Assembly (NCBI GenBank): GCA_017410585.1
Contig: JAFQQM010000023.1
Location: 92,393-156,392, forward strand
From: Clostridia bacterium
Lineage (GTDB): Bacteria; Bacillota; Clostridia; Oscillospirales; Acutalibacteraceae
DNA: 64,000 bases
Reading direction: 5' to 3'
Positions 19,477 to 28,207 of this stretch are shown one piece after another. The notes under the pieces were generated by a model. That model was not told where the DNA came from, searched no databases, and worked only from the letters and a program-made list of their open reading frames with translations. Every line of letters starts with the position of its first letter. The stretch's first letter is position 1. Made by a program: the position numbers and the translations under genes.

Positions 19477-20175
19477 TCACAACACCTTGAGCGGGCAGAA
19501 GCGAAGCGCGTCCGCCGACACCAGATGAAAGGTAATGCCATCGTATTCGCCGTTGACGGCGGTACGGATACCGGGGCCGTGAATATGACCGTAGTAACAA
19601 TCGGTCACCGCATAATCCTTCAGCACCTGCATCAGTTCCGGACATTCCTGTCCGTTGCAGACCGGCGGATAATGAAGAAATACCAGCGGCTTGCGCCCCA
19701 ACCGGATAGCGGCATTCAAAGACGCTTTCAGCCGACCGACCTCGCGGAGCAATACCTTTTTGTCAGCATCGGCTTCCGCATCAAAAAACCAACCTCGCGT
19801 TCCGCATACGGCGTATTCCTCCGAAACGGCGACCGCATCGTTATGTACGATAGTCAACGAATCAAAGCCACGCTCTGCAAAGAAGGCATCCATCTTTCGG
19901 CGGGTACACCACCAGTAATCGTGATTGCCTTTTAACAGCAACTTTCGACCGGGCAGGGAATGCAGAAAGGAAAAATCCGCTTCGGTATCCTCCAGACTCA
20001 TCGCCCAAGAGATATCCCCGGGAATCACCACGATATCATCCGGTGTGATCAATTTCCGCCAGACGTTTTCCAAACGGTCGACGTAGTCTTGCCAACCTTG
20101 AAACACGTCCATCGGCTTATCGGCACCGAGCGATAAATGGAGATCCGCAATCGCGTATACCGCCATATCACTCAC
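19477..20175 (-). CDS. Metallophosphoesterase (calcineurin-like)
   Basis: The 232 aa protein has every motif of the calcineurin-like fold: ADLHLS (Asp-x-His), GDISWAM, GNHDYWW, HYPPVCNG and GHIHGPGIR, so two metal ions should be bound. It resembles COG1768-type predicted phosphohydrolases, whose substrate I do not know. The 5' end overlaps the thrC stop by 8 nt; an internal ATG three codons later is an equally good start (MAVYAIADLH). No signal peptide, so cytoplasmic. Its link to threonine synthesis is probably only transcriptional. Confidence 0.85.
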   Translation of the reverse strand: MSDMAVYAIADLHLSLGADKPMDVFQGWQDYVDRLENVWRKLITPDDIVVIPGDISWAMSLEDTEADFSFLHSLPGRKLLLKGNHDYWWCTRRKMDAFFAERGFDSLTIVHNDAVAVSEEYAVCGTRGWFFDAEADADKKVLLREVGRLKASLNAAIRLGRKPLVFLHYPPVCNGQECPELMQVLKDYAVTDCYYGHIHGPGIRTAVNGEYDGITFHLVSADALRFCPLKVL

Positions 20176-21664
20176 CGATGCCCAACGACCGCAACACGAC
20201 GCGGCGCATATCTTCTTTGTCGCAGACCTCGGTAAAACGCGGGGTCTTACCCTGCAAGCCGGATAACGGAGCGGGAATTTCCGTGCCGGTCAACGCATGC
20301 AGGCGTTCGGCCTTGGTAAATTCATCCGCCGCATCATCATCGCACAAGGCGCCAAGCACGCTGGCAGGGAACTTGTACGGGTTGGCGGTCGAAGCGATGA
20401 CCGTCGGGGTGGTGTCGCCCGTCTCGGCGCGATACTGCTCGTACGCATATACGCCGACGGCCGTGTGCGTATCACAAAGATAACCGTGCTTATCGTACAC
20501 CGTCTTGATCGTTTCGGCGGTCTGTGCATCGTCACAGCAAGCGGCCGCAAACAGCGAAGAGATCTTTTCCTTCACCGTAGCCGGCACCATATACTTACCT
20601 TCGGTCGCCAATGCCGCCATCATCTGGGAGACCGCCGTATCGTCGCGATCACACAGATCGTACAGCAGGCGTTCCAGATTCGACGAGATCAAAATATCCA
20701 TCGACGGCGAAGTCGTGGTGAAGAATTCACGGTTACGGTCGTACACGCCGGTGTTGATAAAATCGGTCAAAACGCGGTTGCGGTTGGATGCACAGATCAA
20801 CTTAGCGATCGGCACGCCCATCTGTTTGGCATAGTAAGCCGCCAAAATATCACCGAAATTACCGGTCGGAACAGAGACGTTGATCGGATCGCCCATCTTC
20901 AGTTTGCCGTCTCGCAGAAGATCGCAATACGCCGAAACGTAATAGACGATCTGCGGAACCAAACGGCCCCAGTTGATAGAGTTCGCGCTGGAGAACATTT
21001 TGCCGTTCTCCGCAAGAACGTTCCCCATCTCCTTGCTGGTAAAGATGGTCTTGACGCCGCTTTGCGCATCATCGAAGTTACCGCGGATCGCGCAGACGCC
21101 GACGTTTTCGCCTTCCTGCGTCGCCATCTGCAGTTTCTGCATAGCGCTGACACCGTTTTCGGGATAGAACACCAGAATCTTGGTGTTAGGCGCATCGCGG
21201 AAACCCTCCAATGCCGCTTTACCGGTATCACCGGAGGTGGCGACCAAAATAACGATCTCCTTACCGTCCGAAGTCTTGCCGGCGGAAACGCGCATCAAGT
21301 GCGGCAAGATCTGCAACGCCATATCTTTAAAAGCACAAGTCGGGCCGTGCCACAGTTCCAACACGTACACGCCGTCTTCCAACTCGTGAAGCGGCGCGAC
21401 CGCCGCCGAGCGGAACCGACCGGAAGCATACGCCATCTGCGCACATTCCGCCACCTCATCGGCGGTGAAATCCGTCAGAAACTTTCCCAAAACGCAAGTG
21501 GCGCGCTGAACGTAATCCGCCGAAACGAGCGCCCGCAGTTCCTCCGCCGACAGCGAAGGGATGCTTTCCGGAACAAACAAGCCGCCGTCTTTGGAAATAC
21601 CCTGCGTGATCGCTCGCGCTGCAGACACTTTCACAGCGTTGTCTCGCGTGCTTTGATACAACAA
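20168..21664 (-). CDS. thrC: Threonine synthase
   Basis: ThrC converts O-phosphohomoserine to threonine with pyridoxal phosphate. The 498 aa protein has the N-terminal domain with STRDNAVKVSAARAITQGIS and the PLP-lysine in GPTCAFKDMALQ, then VATSGDTGKAALEGF and the phosphate-binding VPTGNFGDILAAYYAKQ. The start is a TTG at 21664: AAGGAG lies eight bases upstream, while an in-frame GTG at 21673 overlaps that Shine-Dalgarno. Its own SigA promoter lies just upstream; no T-box or riboswitch fits the roughly 45-nt leader. Confidence 0.95.
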   Translation of the reverse strand: MLYQSTRDNAVKVSAARAITQGISKDGGLFVPESIPSLSAEELRALVSADYVQRATCVLGKFLTDFTADEVAECAQMAYASGRFRSAAVAPLHELEDGVYVLELWHGPTCAFKDMALQILPHLMRVSAGKTSDGKEIVILVATSGDTGKAALEGFRDAPNTKILVFYPENGVSAMQKLQMATQEGENVGVCAIRGNFDDAQSGVKTIFTSKEMGNVLAENGKMFSSANSINWGRLVPQIVYYVSAYCDLLRDGKLKMGDPINVSVPTGNFGDILAAYYAKQMGVPIAKLICASNRNRVLTDFINTGVYDRNREFFTTTSPSMDILISSNLERLLYDLCDRDDTAVSQMMAALATEGKYMVPATVKEKISSLFAAACCDDAQTAETIKTVYDKHGYLCDTHTAVGVYAYEQYRAETGDTTPTVIASTANPYKFPASVLGALCDDDAADEFTKAERLHALTGTEIPAPLSGLQGKTPRFTEVCDKEDMRRVVLRSLGIGE

Positions 21665-21717
21665 TGAAATCACTCCTTAATAACAAAAACCGATCGCGCA
21701 TAACGCGCGCATAATAT

Positions 21718-21746
21718 ATAATAATATATAGAATCGCATTTGTCAA
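21718..21746 (-). promoter_or_regulatory. SigA promoter of thrC
   Basis: Minus strand TTGACA (21741-21746), 17 bp spacer, TATTAT (21718-21723), in an AT-rich run of alternating A and T. Confidence 0.78.
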
Positions 21747-21983
21747 AGAAAAATTGAAAATTTTTACAAAAAATATAAAAGACATTTCGCAAAAAAGACA
21801 GCGGCGGAGTCACTTTCGCCTCCGCCGCTACGCTTCATTTTCTTTTCCGCATAATATACCACCAAAATTTTCGGTTTTCACTGTAATGGTTTATCACTTT
21901 ACTTTCACTCATCTTATCAGCAAACGAGGCATTTTCTGCTACTTTTGATTCCGCAATTTATGTAAAGCCAATGAACTTTACAC
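21747..21983. other. Intergenic region between thrC promoter and yraN
   Basis: About 240 AT-rich bases with no credible gene. It holds the terminator at 21791-21830 and, just after the yraN stop, a 7 bp inverted repeat TGTAAAG / CTTTACA (about 21961-21982) that may be a weak pause or terminator. Confidence 0.5.
21791..21830 (-). terminator. Terminator of the rplS-to-yraN operon
   Basis: Strong GC stem AGCGGCGGAG / CTCCGCCGCT with a 10-nt loop, followed on the minus strand by a T run (GTCTTTTTTG). Confidence 0.82.
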
Positions 21984-22370
21984 TTAAAATCCGAAGGAAC
22001 TTCCGGCATTGTCAAATGCGTTCTCAAGATGACGGATCCCTTTGGCCTTCATCGGCGATTTCGGATCGGAATATACCTCGATCACATCAAATCGCGGTTG
22101 CCGATCGGTCGGGTGTTGTGCGATATACCCCATCGCCGCCTTGATGATCTTTTGCCGTTTGGATAACGTTACCGCCTCACGCGGTTCAAAATAGGCATTC
22201 TCTCCGCGCGTTTTCACCTCAACGAAAACCAAAAAGCGATCGATCTCGGCGATGATATCCACCTCTCCGAAGCGGGAACGGTAATTGGTTGCCAACAAAC
22301 GATATCCTTTATCCAGCAAAAAACGGGCGGCAAGGATCTCCCCTGCCGCACCCGATGAAATCTTCGCCAT
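21984..22370 (-). CDS. yraN: YraN/UPF0102 family endonuclease-like protein
   Basis: The 128 aa protein belongs to the UPF0102 family with a Holliday-junction-resolvase-like fold; its cellular role is not settled. It has GAAGEILAARFLLDKGYRLL, then NYRSRFGEVDIIAEID and VFVEVKTR, which hold the Glu, Asp and Glu-x-Lys of the PD-(D/E)xK nuclease core. It starts only 3 bp after rnhB and is last in the operon. The association of rnhB with yraN is common in bacteria. Confidence 0.88.
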   Translation of the reverse strand: MAKISSGAAGEILAARFLLDKGYRLLATNYRSRFGEVDIIAEIDRFLVFVEVKTRGENAYFEPREAVTLSKRQKIIKAAMGYIAQHPTDRQPRFDVIEVYSDPKSPMKAKGIRHLENAFDNAGSSFGF

Positions 22371-22373
22371 CCC

Positions 22374-22982
22374 TTACTGCTCCTCAAAAAACTTTCTTAA
22401 AAAGGACATGCGGTGGGCAGGACACGGACCGTACTTGCGCAATGCCTCATAATGAGCGGCCGTGCCGTAGCCCTTATGCTGAGCGAAGCCGTATTCGGGA
22501 TACTGTTTATCCATTTCCAACAGCAGACGGTCACGGCTTACTTTCGCCAAAATGGATGCCGCCGCGATCGAAGCGGATTTCGCATCCCCTTTGACCACCG
22601 TACGGGACGGCAGTTCCAACCCGCTCGGCGTACGATTACCGTCCACCAGCACCAATGCCGGTGTTTCGCTCAATTGACCGGCCGCGCGGCACATTGCCAG
22701 ATAGGTCGCATTGAGAATATTGATCTCCTCGATCTCCTCAACCTCCGCAAAGCCAATACCGTAAGCAATCGCCCGCGAGGTAATTTGATCGAAAAGTTCT
22801 TCCCGCTTTTTCTCGGTCAGTTTTTTAGAATCGTTGATACCGGCAATCTCCAGATCCGGCGGCAAAATGACCGCGGCGGCACACACCGGCCCGCAAAGCG
22901 GACCGCGCCCTGCCTCATCAATTCCCGCAATGATCGGGTAGCCTTCCGCACGCACAGCGGCGTCAAATTCCCAAATTGTCAT
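22374..22982 (-). CDS. rnhB: Ribonuclease HII
   Basis: RNase HII removes single ribonucleotides and RNA primers from DNA. The 202 aa protein has the catalytic motif GIDEAGRGPLCGPV, the acidic residues in INDSKKL and VLVDGNR, and VVKGDAKSASIAAASI. It overlaps the rbgA stop by 4 nt. With rnhA at 3.4 kb the organism has both RNase H classes. Confidence 0.95.
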   Translation of the reverse strand: MTIWEFDAAVRAEGYPIIAGIDEAGRGPLCGPVCAAAVILPPDLEIAGINDSKKLTEKKREELFDQITSRAIAYGIGFAEVEEIEEINILNATYLAMCRAAGQLSETPALVLVDGNRTPSGLELPSRTVVKGDAKSASIAAASILAKVSRDRLLLEMDKQYPEYGFAQHKGYGTAAHYEALRKYGPCPAHRMSFLRKFFEEQ

Positions 22983-23866
22983 ACATTTTCTCCGTCTTCG
23001 GGTGGAAACTCCAGCGTCAGCGCTCCCAGTTTTCCACCACGGTATTCATCCAACAGCATACGCGCCGCCCGCTCGGTATTGACTTCACCGCCGGAAACGA
23101 GCATTCCGCGCTTTCTGCCGATCTGTTGCAGAAGGTCGTATGCCTCTTCTTCCAGTTCGCCGGTCAATTTATACCGTTCGCGCAAGCGATCTTCGTATTC
23201 ACGGCGAAGGACGTTGAGCAACACGCACGCCAGTTCTTCCACATCGAGAATATCATCACGCACCGCACCGGTAAACGCCAGATGAAGACCCACCGTTTGA
23301 TCTTGAAACTTTGGCCACAACACGCCGGGGGTGTCCAGTAACAGAATGTCCGAAGATACCGCGTACCAGCGGTTATCGCGCGTTACGCCGGGGCGGTCTT
23401 CCGTCTTAGCGCTACTCCCCTTTTGGTTGATGCGGTTAATAAAAGAAGATTTACCAACGTTGGGAATACCGACCACCATCGCCTTGATCTGGCGGCCGCC
23501 CATCCCCTTCTTCTCCCAAGCGGCGCGTTGTTCCGCCATCACGCTCTTGATAGCAACGTTCAGCTGTTGCAGACCCTTGCCGGAGCGGCAATCCGCTTCC
23601 AGCACAGCATAGCCCTGCCGACGGAACCACGCACTCCAACGGGCATTCGCCGCCTTATCGGCAAGATCGGCTTTATTTAAAATGAGCAGGCGCGGCTTAT
23701 TGGGCGCCAACGCCTGCAGATCGGGATTCCGGCTACTCATCGGGATACGGGCATCCACGATCTCAATCAGCATATCCACTTTCCCCAGATCCGCTTCCAT
23801 ACGGCGGCGAGCCTTGGTCATATGCCCCGGAAACCATTGAATATCCTTCGACATCGTCTCGTTCAT
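22979..23866 (-). CDS. rbgA: Ribosome biogenesis GTPase RbgA/YlqF
   Basis: RbgA is needed for late 50S assembly. The 295 aa protein shows the circularly permuted order of its family: G4 LNKADLAD first, then G1 GIPNVGKSSFIN, then G3 DTPGVLWPK, with the N-terminal IQWFPGHMTKARR. The ATG at 23866 is chosen because GGAG stands seven bases before it; seven more in-frame codons exist upstream but overlap the lepB stop. It sits between lepB and rnhB as in many Firmicutes. Confidence 0.93.
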   Translation of the reverse strand: MNETMSKDIQWFPGHMTKARRRMEADLGKVDMLIEIVDARIPMSSRNPDLQALAPNKPRLLILNKADLADKAANARWSAWFRRQGYAVLEADCRSGKGLQQLNVAIKSVMAEQRAAWEKKGMGGRQIKAMVVGIPNVGKSSFINRINQKGSSAKTEDRPGVTRDNRWYAVSSDILLLDTPGVLWPKFQDQTVGLHLAFTGAVRDDILDVEELACVLLNVLRREYEDRLRERYKLTGELEEEAYDLLQQIGRKRGMLVSGGEVNTERAARMLLDEYRGGKLGALTLEFPPEDGENV

Positions 23867-23883
23867 CGTCGTTCTCCATCCGT

Positions 23884-24453
23884 TCATTCTATACCGCCAA
23901 ACGGTGTCAACCGCCAGACAGCCTTCCCCATCACGTCGCTTGTCTTGATCAGACCGACTTCCGACCAGCGGCTGTCAAGCGATTCGTCACGATGATCTCC
24001 CATCACAAAGAGATAACCTTCCGGCACCTCGACGGTCATACCGTACGGATCGTTCGGCTGTAACATATTCTGAGAAGAATACACGTACGGCTCATCCAGC
24101 CGTTTTCCGTTGACGTACACCGCATCCGATTCCACTTGTACCGTATCGCCGCCCACGGCGATCACCCGTTTGATCAACGGCTCATCTCTTCCCAGTTCCA
24201 GATCCAGAGCAGAATAGGTCTTTTCGGCGTGATATCGATTGATGACCACAATGTCGCCACGCGACGGTTCATAAAAGAAATTGTTCAGCAACAGACGTTG
24301 ACCGCTTTGCAACGTGTTTTGCATCGAATCACCGACCACCTGCGCCTGCCGAAAACCGGCGACGTACAAAAGAGTCGCAATAACCAAGGCCGTAATAGCC
24401 ACTTCGACTACGTCGTAAAGACCCGCCAAAAAGCGGTTTGCTTTGTTCTCCAT
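23884..24453 (-). CDS. lepB: Signal peptidase I (second copy)
   Basis: Signal peptidase I cuts signal peptides on the outer membrane face. The 189 aa protein has one N-terminal membrane helix, the catalytic Ser in VVGDSMQNTL, the catalytic Lys in EPLIKRVIAVGGD, and box E MGDHRDESLDSR. All catalytic residues are intact. The start at 24453 (MENKANRF) is preferred over longer in-frame starts that would overlap the other lepB. It follows the first copy by 10 bp. The two copies are clearly diverged, so this is not a recent duplication. Confidence 0.93.
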   Translation of the reverse strand: MENKANRFLAGLYDVVEVAITALVIATLLYVAGFRQAQVVGDSMQNTLQSGQRLLLNNFFYEPSRGDIVVINRYHAEKTYSALDLELGRDEPLIKRVIAVGGDTVQVESDAVYVNGKRLDEPYVYSSQNMLQPNDPYGMTVEVPEGYLFVMGDHRDESLDSRWSEVGLIKTSDVMGKAVWRLTPFGGIE

Positions 24454-24463
24454 ATCTGCCACC

Positions 24464-25015
24464 TCAATCCACGTCGCCGATGGCGTCAAAGGGATAAAAC
24501 CGGAAGATGACTTTGCCGACCAAGTTCTCTTCGCGCACACAGCCGACACTTTCCGAACGACTGTCGGTGGAGTTGTTGCGATGATCACCCATCACAAAAA
24601 CACAACCATCCGGCACGGTTACTTCCATTCCGTTGGGAACGTTCGGATAGGACCCATCCAAATACGGTTCTTCCAGCCGAAGACCGTTGACGTACACCGC
24701 ATCTTCCTCTACACGGACGGTGTCTCCTTCCAGACCGATCACACGTTTGATCAGCGGAGCCGCCGTATACCGATCCACCACCACGATATCGCCTTGTTCC
24801 GGTTGGTAGCCGATCGTCCACAGAACCAAACGATCTTTGTCGTTTAGAGTCTTCAGCATCGATTCGCCATCCACCTCGACTACGCGAAACAAAAAGATGA
24901 ACAGCACCACCAATACAGCCAGCGCCGTCACCAAAGCGCCCAACCAATCGAACAGCAGGTGGATAACGGTCTCCGCCAGCGACGACCGCAAATCGTTATT
25001 CGGTTTTTCACGCAT
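24464..25015 (-). CDS. lepB: Signal peptidase I (first copy)
   Basis: The 183 aa protein has one membrane helix (LVTALAVLVVLFIFLF), the catalytic Ser in VDGESMLKTL, the Lys in APLIKRVIGLEGD, and box E MGDHRNNSTDSR. The ATG at 25015 is preceded by AAGGAGG. It lies about 100 bp after rplS, with a large hairpin in between that may reduce expression relative to rplS. Tandem type I signal peptidases probably share or divide the secreted substrates (inference). Confidence 0.93.
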   Translation of the reverse strand: MREKPNNDLRSSLAETVIHLLFDWLGALVTALAVLVVLFIFLFRVVEVDGESMLKTLNDKDRLVLWTIGYQPEQGDIVVVDRYTAAPLIKRVIGLEGDTVRVEEDAVYVNGLRLEEPYLDGSYPNVPNGMEVTVPDGCVFVMGDHRNNSTDSRSESVGCVREENLVGKVIFRFYPFDAIGDVD

Positions 25016-25033
25016 ACGATCGCCTCCTTTGAT

Positions 25034-25110
25034 GGAAATAAAAACAAAAGGTTGCCTCAAAACCGGCAGCGCAACGTTCCGCTCCGTGGTTCGAGACAAC
25101 CCCTTTGTTT
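25034..25110 (-). terminator. Terminator-like hairpin between rplS and lepB
   Basis: On the minus strand a long imperfect stem (AACAAAGGGGTTGTCTC against GAGGCAACCTTTTGTT) encloses a smaller GC hairpin and is followed by TTTTTATTT. It probably stops most rplS transcripts, with read-through into lepB. Confidence 0.65.
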
Positions 25111-25114
25111 CGAA

Positions 25115-25459
25115 TTACTTCAGCAACTCTTTGACCTTCGCAGCCTTACCAACGCGATCACGCAGGTAGTAGAGCTTCGCACGGCGGACCTTACCATAGC
25201 GGACCACCTTCACTTCCGCAACACTCGGCGAATGGAACGGGAAAACGCGTTCCACACCGACACCGTAGGAAACACGGCGGACGGTAAAGGTCTTGGCCAC
25301 GCCGGTACCGCGCATAGCGATAACCGTGCCTTCGAAGTACTGGATACGCTCGTTGTTACCTTCGCGGATCTTAACACCCACGCGGATCACATCGCCGATA
25401 CCAAACTCCGGCAGCTCAGCCTTCAGGCTGTCAGCAGCAATCAGTTTCAAAGCATCCAT
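25115..25459 (-). CDS. rplS: 50S ribosomal protein L19
   Basis: L19 sits at the 30S-50S interface. The 114 aa protein shows the family core [34 protein letters not shown], and the C-terminal [18 protein letters not shown]. The ATG at 25459 follows AGGAGG; longer in-frame starts are rejected. It has its own promoter and a structured leader of about 130 nt. Gene order rplS-lepB-rbgA-rnhB is typical of Firmicutes. Confidence 0.97.
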   Translation of the reverse strand: MDALKLIAADSLKAELPEFGIGDVIRVGVKIREGNNERIQYFEGTVIAMRGTGVAKTFTVRRVSYGVGVERVFPFHSPSVAEVKVVRYGKVRRAKLYYLRDRVGKAAKVKELLK

Positions 25460-25590
25460 TTTCAAATTTCCTCCTAAAATTCCAGACATTCATGCCCTAC
25501 TGGCAGAGGACTATCCGCTTTAATGTAGTGACGCTTTCGCGCCTGTGCATTAAACCCCGTACAGGCGCAATACGCCCACGGTCCAATACT
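25460..25590 (-). ncRNA. Candidate structured rplS leader (L19-leader-like)
   Basis: Between the promoter and rplS the transcript is about 130 nt, long for this genome. It can form a strong stem GCGCCUGU / ACAGGCGC around an ACGGGGUUUAAUGC loop. In other Firmicutes L19 mRNA has an autoregulatory leader, so a similar element is plausible. I could not match the published consensus by eye. Confidence 0.45.
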
Positions 25591-25595
25591 TGAGC

Positions 25596-25624
25596 ATTAT
25601 AACACACACTTTTCCGGATTGCAA
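25596..25624 (-). promoter_or_regulatory. SigA promoter of the rplS operon
   Basis: Minus strand TTGCAA (25619-25624), 17 bp spacer, TATAAT (25596-25601). Confidence 0.8.
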
Positions 25625-25661
25625 GTGTTTTTTATAATTTTTCTCAAAAAATTTTGTTACA

Positions 25662-26330
25662 TCACACAAAGACGCGGCGTTGCAGATCGTACAGTTCCAA
25701 ACGCAAGACCGAAGCGGTGATTTCACGGCCGCAAAACGCCGATAAAGCCGACGTCAGCAAGGCCGGATTGACCGTTACGTCGTTACTGCAAGGCAACGTC
25801 ACGGTCAATTCGCAACCGTTTTCGGTCGCTTGTACCGCCGCAACATCCAGATACGGTTTGATATCCAGCGTCTTGGTGCCGCCTTTTTTTGCTTTCTTTT
25901 CCACCGCGATCGTCTCCTGCGCTAAGAAAGCGGACAGTTCTTCGGCCGTACACGACAACTGCATACGATAAGCGGCAAAACCGAGAAGGCAGACTTTATG
26001 AATTGCTTCCGACGCTTTCAACGCCCGCAGACCCTCCGGCATAGAAGCATTGATACGGTCTACGATCTCCTCCATCGTCAGCGAATCGTCGGTCAGGCGG
26101 AAATCCATCCGTTCACAGAGGCTCTCACTGCCAAGGGACAGCGGCGCCGCAAAGGTGATATACGGATGACGGTTGAAGCCTTCGGTATACCACAGAGGAA
26201 TACCGGCGCGACGAAGCACACGGGTCATCGTGCGATTGAGATCCAGATGAGAGATGTAGCGGGCACGACCGGTCTTGGAAAAGACCAGTCGGATGGTATA
26301 AAATCCATTAGCGACGCTCAACGCAAACAC
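25662..26330 (-). CDS. TIGR03936-family protein linked to radical SAM enzyme (DUF2344)
   Basis: The 222 aa protein has the family N-terminus (IRLVFSKTGRARYISHLDLNRTMTRVLRRAGIP) and YTEGFNRHPYITFAAPLSLG. Function is unknown; the family is almost always next to the radical SAM protein found upstream here, and in many Clostridia the pair precedes rng-rplU-rpmA. The start overlaps the radical SAM gene by 23 nt, so translation is probably coupled. It precedes rplS but ends before the rplS promoter. Confidence 0.85.
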   Translation of the reverse strand: MFALSVANGFYTIRLVFSKTGRARYISHLDLNRTMTRVLRRAGIPLWYTEGFNRHPYITFAAPLSLGSESLCERMDFRLTDDSLTMEEIVDRINASMPEGLRALKASEAIHKVCLLGFAAYRMQLSCTAEELSAFLAQETIAVEKKAKKGGTKTLDIKPYLDVAAVQATENGCELTVTLPCSNDVTVNPALLTSALSAFCGREITASVLRLELYDLQRRVFV

Positions 26331-28149
26331 CCTCCTTCCAGCAGGCCGCGCCGCAGCCTTGGCATTGCTGTCGGCAGTTTAAGGTCGTCTGTGCGGCATA
26401 TGCTTTTTTATTTTCGCGGATGAGGAACTCCTTGGTCACGCCGTAATCCAAATGATCCCACGGCAAAACTTCCTCGTACGGGCGGCGGCGATTGGCATAA
26501 AATGCCGGATCCAGACCGCATTGGGCAAAGGCCTTCATCCAGCGATCGTAATCGAAGTATTCCGACCACGCATCCAAGCGACTGCCACCGCGCCAAACTT
26601 CTTCCAGCACCGCGCAGAGGCGGCGGTCACCGCGAGCCAACACCGCTTCTATAAAACTGACCTTGTTGTCATGCGTGGATAACGAGATCTTTTTGGTGGT
26701 GACGTTGTCGCGCAGGTGTTGTTGCTTTTCCGCCAACTGCTCGGCGGTATCCTGCGGTTCCCATTGGAACGGTGTAAACGGTTTCGGCACAAAGCAGGAA
26801 CAACTGATCGAAATGGTGACCCCTTTCCCCTTCGGGCGATCGGGATTCTGATAAAACGAATTGACGATCTTTTGCCCCAAGTGCGCAATTCCGGCGACGT
26901 CTTCCAACGTTTCGGTCGGAAGTCCGAGCATAAAATACAGTTTCACGGCACTCCAACCGGCAGAAAACGCCTTGCCGGTGGTGCGGAAGATCTCTTCTTC
27001 CGTGACGTTTTTGTTGATCGCATCGCGCAGACGCTGCGTTCCGGCCTCCGGTGCGAAGGTCAGTCCCGCGCGGCGAAGCACGTTCAGCCGTGCCGCCAAT
27101 TCCTCCGAGAATCCATCCACGCGAAGCGACGGCAGAGAGATATTGGTGTGTTCCTTTTCACTCCATTCCAGCAACCGCGGTAGCAATTCTTCCAAGCGGG
27201 TATAGTCGCTTGTCGACAGCGAAGAAAGCGAAAATTCCTCATATCCGGTAGAAGCGCACAGATCGTGGCTTTGTTTATTGATCACTTCCGGCGATTTCTC
27301 GCGAACGGGACGATAGATGAAACCGGCCTGACAGAAGCGGCAACCACGGATGCACCCGCGGAAGATCTCGCTCTGCGCACGGTCAAAGACGATATCGCTA
27401 AACGGCACCACAAAATAATCGGGATAGTAGCAATGATCCAAGTCACGGATGATACGCTTGCGGACCACGGACGGAGCGCCATCCTTCGGCGTCACCGCCC
27501 CGATCGTACCGTCTTCGTTGTAGGTGACCTCATAGAGCGACGGAACGTAAACACCCTCGATCTGTGCCGCACGGCGCAGAAATTCCGCCTTCGTATAGCA
27601 ACCGGCGCGCTTCATTTCACGGTAGAGTTCCAACACCTCAAGGTCGACTTCTTCCCCTTCACCGAGGAAGAACAGATCCACAAAATCGGCGATCGGTTCC
27701 GGATTGCAGGCACACGGACCGCCCGCCACCACGATCGGATGGCTTTCGTCGCGGTCGGCACTGCGGATCGGCAAGCCCGCCAGATCCAGCATATTGAGGA
27801 TAGCGGTAAAACTCATCTCATACTGGAGCGTAAAACCGATGAAATCAAATGCCGAGAGCGGGTCACGGCTTTCGAGTCCCCACAACGGGATGTGGTTTTC
27901 GCGCATCAGCGCCTCCATATCGGTATCCGGCGCAAAAACGCGTTCGCACCACAGCCACGGTTGGTGATTGAACAAACCGTAAAGGATCTTCATACCGAGA
28001 TGGGACATACCGACTTCATATAGATCGGGGAAACAGAACGCAAAACGGACGTCGACTGCCGTTTTGTCTTTCATTACGCTATTGAGTTCCCCTCCGGTAT
28101 ACCGAGAGGGTTTTTGTACTTTTAAAAACAATTCATCCGGATTTGCCAT
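26308..28149 (-). CDS. TIGR03960-family radical SAM protein with B12-binding-like N-terminus
   Basis: The 613 aa protein has an N-terminal Rossmann-like region (RFAFCFPDLYEVGMSHLGMKILY), the radical SAM cluster motif Cys-x3-Cys-x2-Cys in FRGCIRGCRFCQAG, and a Cys-rich C-terminus (CRQQCQGCGAACWKEGVC) that could hold another metal site. Reaction unknown; with its partner a tRNA or rRNA modification is often supposed but is not shown here. A promoter overlaps the end of the upstream gene. Confidence 0.87.
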   Translation of the reverse strand: MANPDELFLKVQKPSRYTGGELNSVMKDKTAVDVRFAFCFPDLYEVGMSHLGMKILYGLFNHQPWLWCERVFAPDTDMEALMRENHIPLWGLESRDPLSAFDFIGFTLQYEMSFTAILNMLDLAGLPIRSADRDESHPIVVAGGPCACNPEPIADFVDLFFLGEGEEVDLEVLELYREMKRAGCYTKAEFLRRAAQIEGVYVPSLYEVTYNEDGTIGAVTPKDGAPSVVRKRIIRDLDHCYYPDYFVVPFSDIVFDRAQSEIFRGCIRGCRFCQAGFIYRPVREKSPEVINKQSHDLCASTGYEEFSLSSLSTSDYTRLEELLPRLLEWSEKEHTNISLPSLRVDGFSEELAARLNVLRRAGLTFAPEAGTQRLRDAINKNVTEEEIFRTTGKAFSAGWSAVKLYFMLGLPTETLEDVAGIAHLGQKIVNSFYQNPDRPKGKGVTISISCSCFVPKPFTPFQWEPQDTAEQLAEKQQHLRDNVTTKKISLSTHDNKVSFIEAVLARGDRRLCAVLEEVWRGGSRLDAWSEYFDYDRWMKAFAQCGLDPAFYANRRRPYEEVLPWDHLDYGVTKEFLIRENKKAYAAQTTLNCRQQCQGCGAACWKEGVCVERR

Positions 28150-28178
28150 AACCAGAGCCTCCTATTCGGAATACTCCT

Positions 28179-28207
28179 ATCATACCAAATCCGGATGAAA
28201 ATTTCAA
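28179..28207 (-). promoter_or_regulatory. SigA promoter of the radical SAM pair
   Basis: Minus strand TTGAAA (28202-28207), 17 bp spacer, TATGAT (28179-28184). The -35 box overlaps the stop codon of the upstream protease gene. Confidence 0.7.

Noticed and set aside
20297..21667. 456-codon open frame opposite thrC
   Set aside because: Shadow of a clear threonine synthase; composition abnormal and no translation signal.
21665..21717. T-box or other leader control of thrC
   Set aside because: The promoter lies about 45 nt before the start; no T-box sequence is present.
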